From Gemmatimonadaceae bacterium (GTDB lineage: Bacteria > Gemmatimonadota > Gemmatimonadetes > Gemmatimonadales > Gemmatimonadaceae): a DNA stretch of 64,000 nt. The notes under the pieces are model-generated. The model saw nothing but the letters and a program-made list of their open reading frames with translations. It was not told the origin of the DNA and did not search any database. The stretch is from the NCBI GenBank assembly GCA_020851035.1, contig JADZDM010000023.1, forward strand, positions 223,355 through 287,354, in the 5' to 3' direction. The position numbers were made by a program, and so were the translations under genes. Of the stretch, positions 63,738 through 64,000 are shown one piece after another. How positions within the stretch are numbered: the stretch's first letter is position 1; each line of letters opens with the position of its first letter.

Positions 63738-64000
63738 CGCCGCACCGTGAGATCCTGCGCCGTGCCGACGAGGCGGTGGAGCGTGCGCGTGCCAGTGGGC
63801 GGCTGGACCGGCGCGCGTTCATGCGGCTGTCCTCACTCGGCATCGGCGCGTCGATCCTGTCGGCGTGCAACAGCCCGGGCCCGGGATCGGCGGAGAAGCT
63901 GCTGACGTTTGCCACGCAGCAGAACGAGAAGTTCGAGCGCTGGCTGCTGGGTGACGGATCGCTGGCCCGCACCGGCGGCGTGCCGCCGGCGGGGGCGCGC
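63734..64000 (+). CDS. Molybdopterin-dependent oxidoreductase (5' part, truncated by window edge)
   Basis: The first 89 codons are present. The N-terminal RRAFMRLSSLGIGASILSAC resembles a twin-arginine signal with a possible lipobox cysteine. It is followed by EKLLTFATQQNEKFERWLLG, which I associate with sulfite-oxidase-like (YedY-type) subunits paired with a b-type cytochrome. The cofactor-binding region lies beyond the window, so the assignment leans on the neighbouring cytochrome gene. Confidence 0.65.
   Translation, partial: MTPHREILRRADEAVERARASGRLDRRAFMRLSSLGIGASILSACNSPGPGSAEKLLTFATQQNEKFERWLLGDGSLARTGGVPPAGAR

Overview
The window is uniformly GC-rich apart from one AT-richer block near the left end. 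The gene content fits a Gemmatimonadota-like heterotroph. It has many secreted or lipoprotein products (DUF5916, a BNR/VPS10-type repeat protein, a DUF5117-type metalloprotease, DUF4397, DUF3142), three membrane-anchored Ser/Thr kinases of the PknB type, a plant/cyanobacterial-type long IspH and Lon. Two genes, bciA-like (8633-9610) and bchE (39217-40938), belong to bacteriochlorophyll synthesis. The source may therefore be a phototrophic member with pigment genes outside the main photosynthesis cluster. The phylum call is inference from gene families, not from a marker gene.

Layout. 1-1829 is the 3' part of error-prone polymerase dnaE2. 1849-6582 is the accessory region. A ribbon-helix-helix antitoxin gene is followed by a nucleotidyltransferase gene split by about 3.9 kb of lower-GC DNA. 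That insert carries an unknown protein, an Mrr-like nuclease, a probable dual-OB protein and two different DUF488 proteins. Imperfect 23-bp direct repeats flank it. This is the best candidate for an undescribed, probably defence-related system. 6664-12101 holds small housekeeping and orphan genes (ATP-grasp, BciA-like reductase, a kinase) and a VapBC pair. 12118-25826 is a run of secreted hydrolases and outer-surface proteins. 25984-30353 holds aldehyde dehydrogenase with its DUF779 partner, an SGNH-like protein and ispH. 30503-36152 holds a GH3 glycosidase with an inserted PA14 domain, an ITP/XTP phosphatase, a CGNR regulator, an ECF sigma factor and a TetR regulator. 36386-40938 is a DEIH helicase divergent from bchE. 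41073-49852 holds lipoproteins, an MHS-family transporter, phosphofructokinase, an M20 peptidase, a HAD phosphatase and a pseudopilin. 49947-62826 holds a DEAD-box helicase, two alpha/beta hydrolases, an unknown protein, tandem paralogous kinases and lon. 62949-64000 starts a cytochrome b/molybdopterin oxidoreductase pair cut by the window edge.

Regulation that can be read directly includes a TetR promoter with its operator inside the 17-bp spacer and probable leaderless starts for the antitoxin and tetR. There is also an 18-bp perfect palindrome upstream of the aldehyde dehydrogenase and a TTTCTGT repeat array before vapB. Convergent gene ends are repeatedly closed by long hairpins. The most striking lies at 34578-34843, where a nested imperfect palindrome runs almost stop codon to stop codon. 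No tRNA, rRNA, CRISPR array or complete insertion sequence was recognised.
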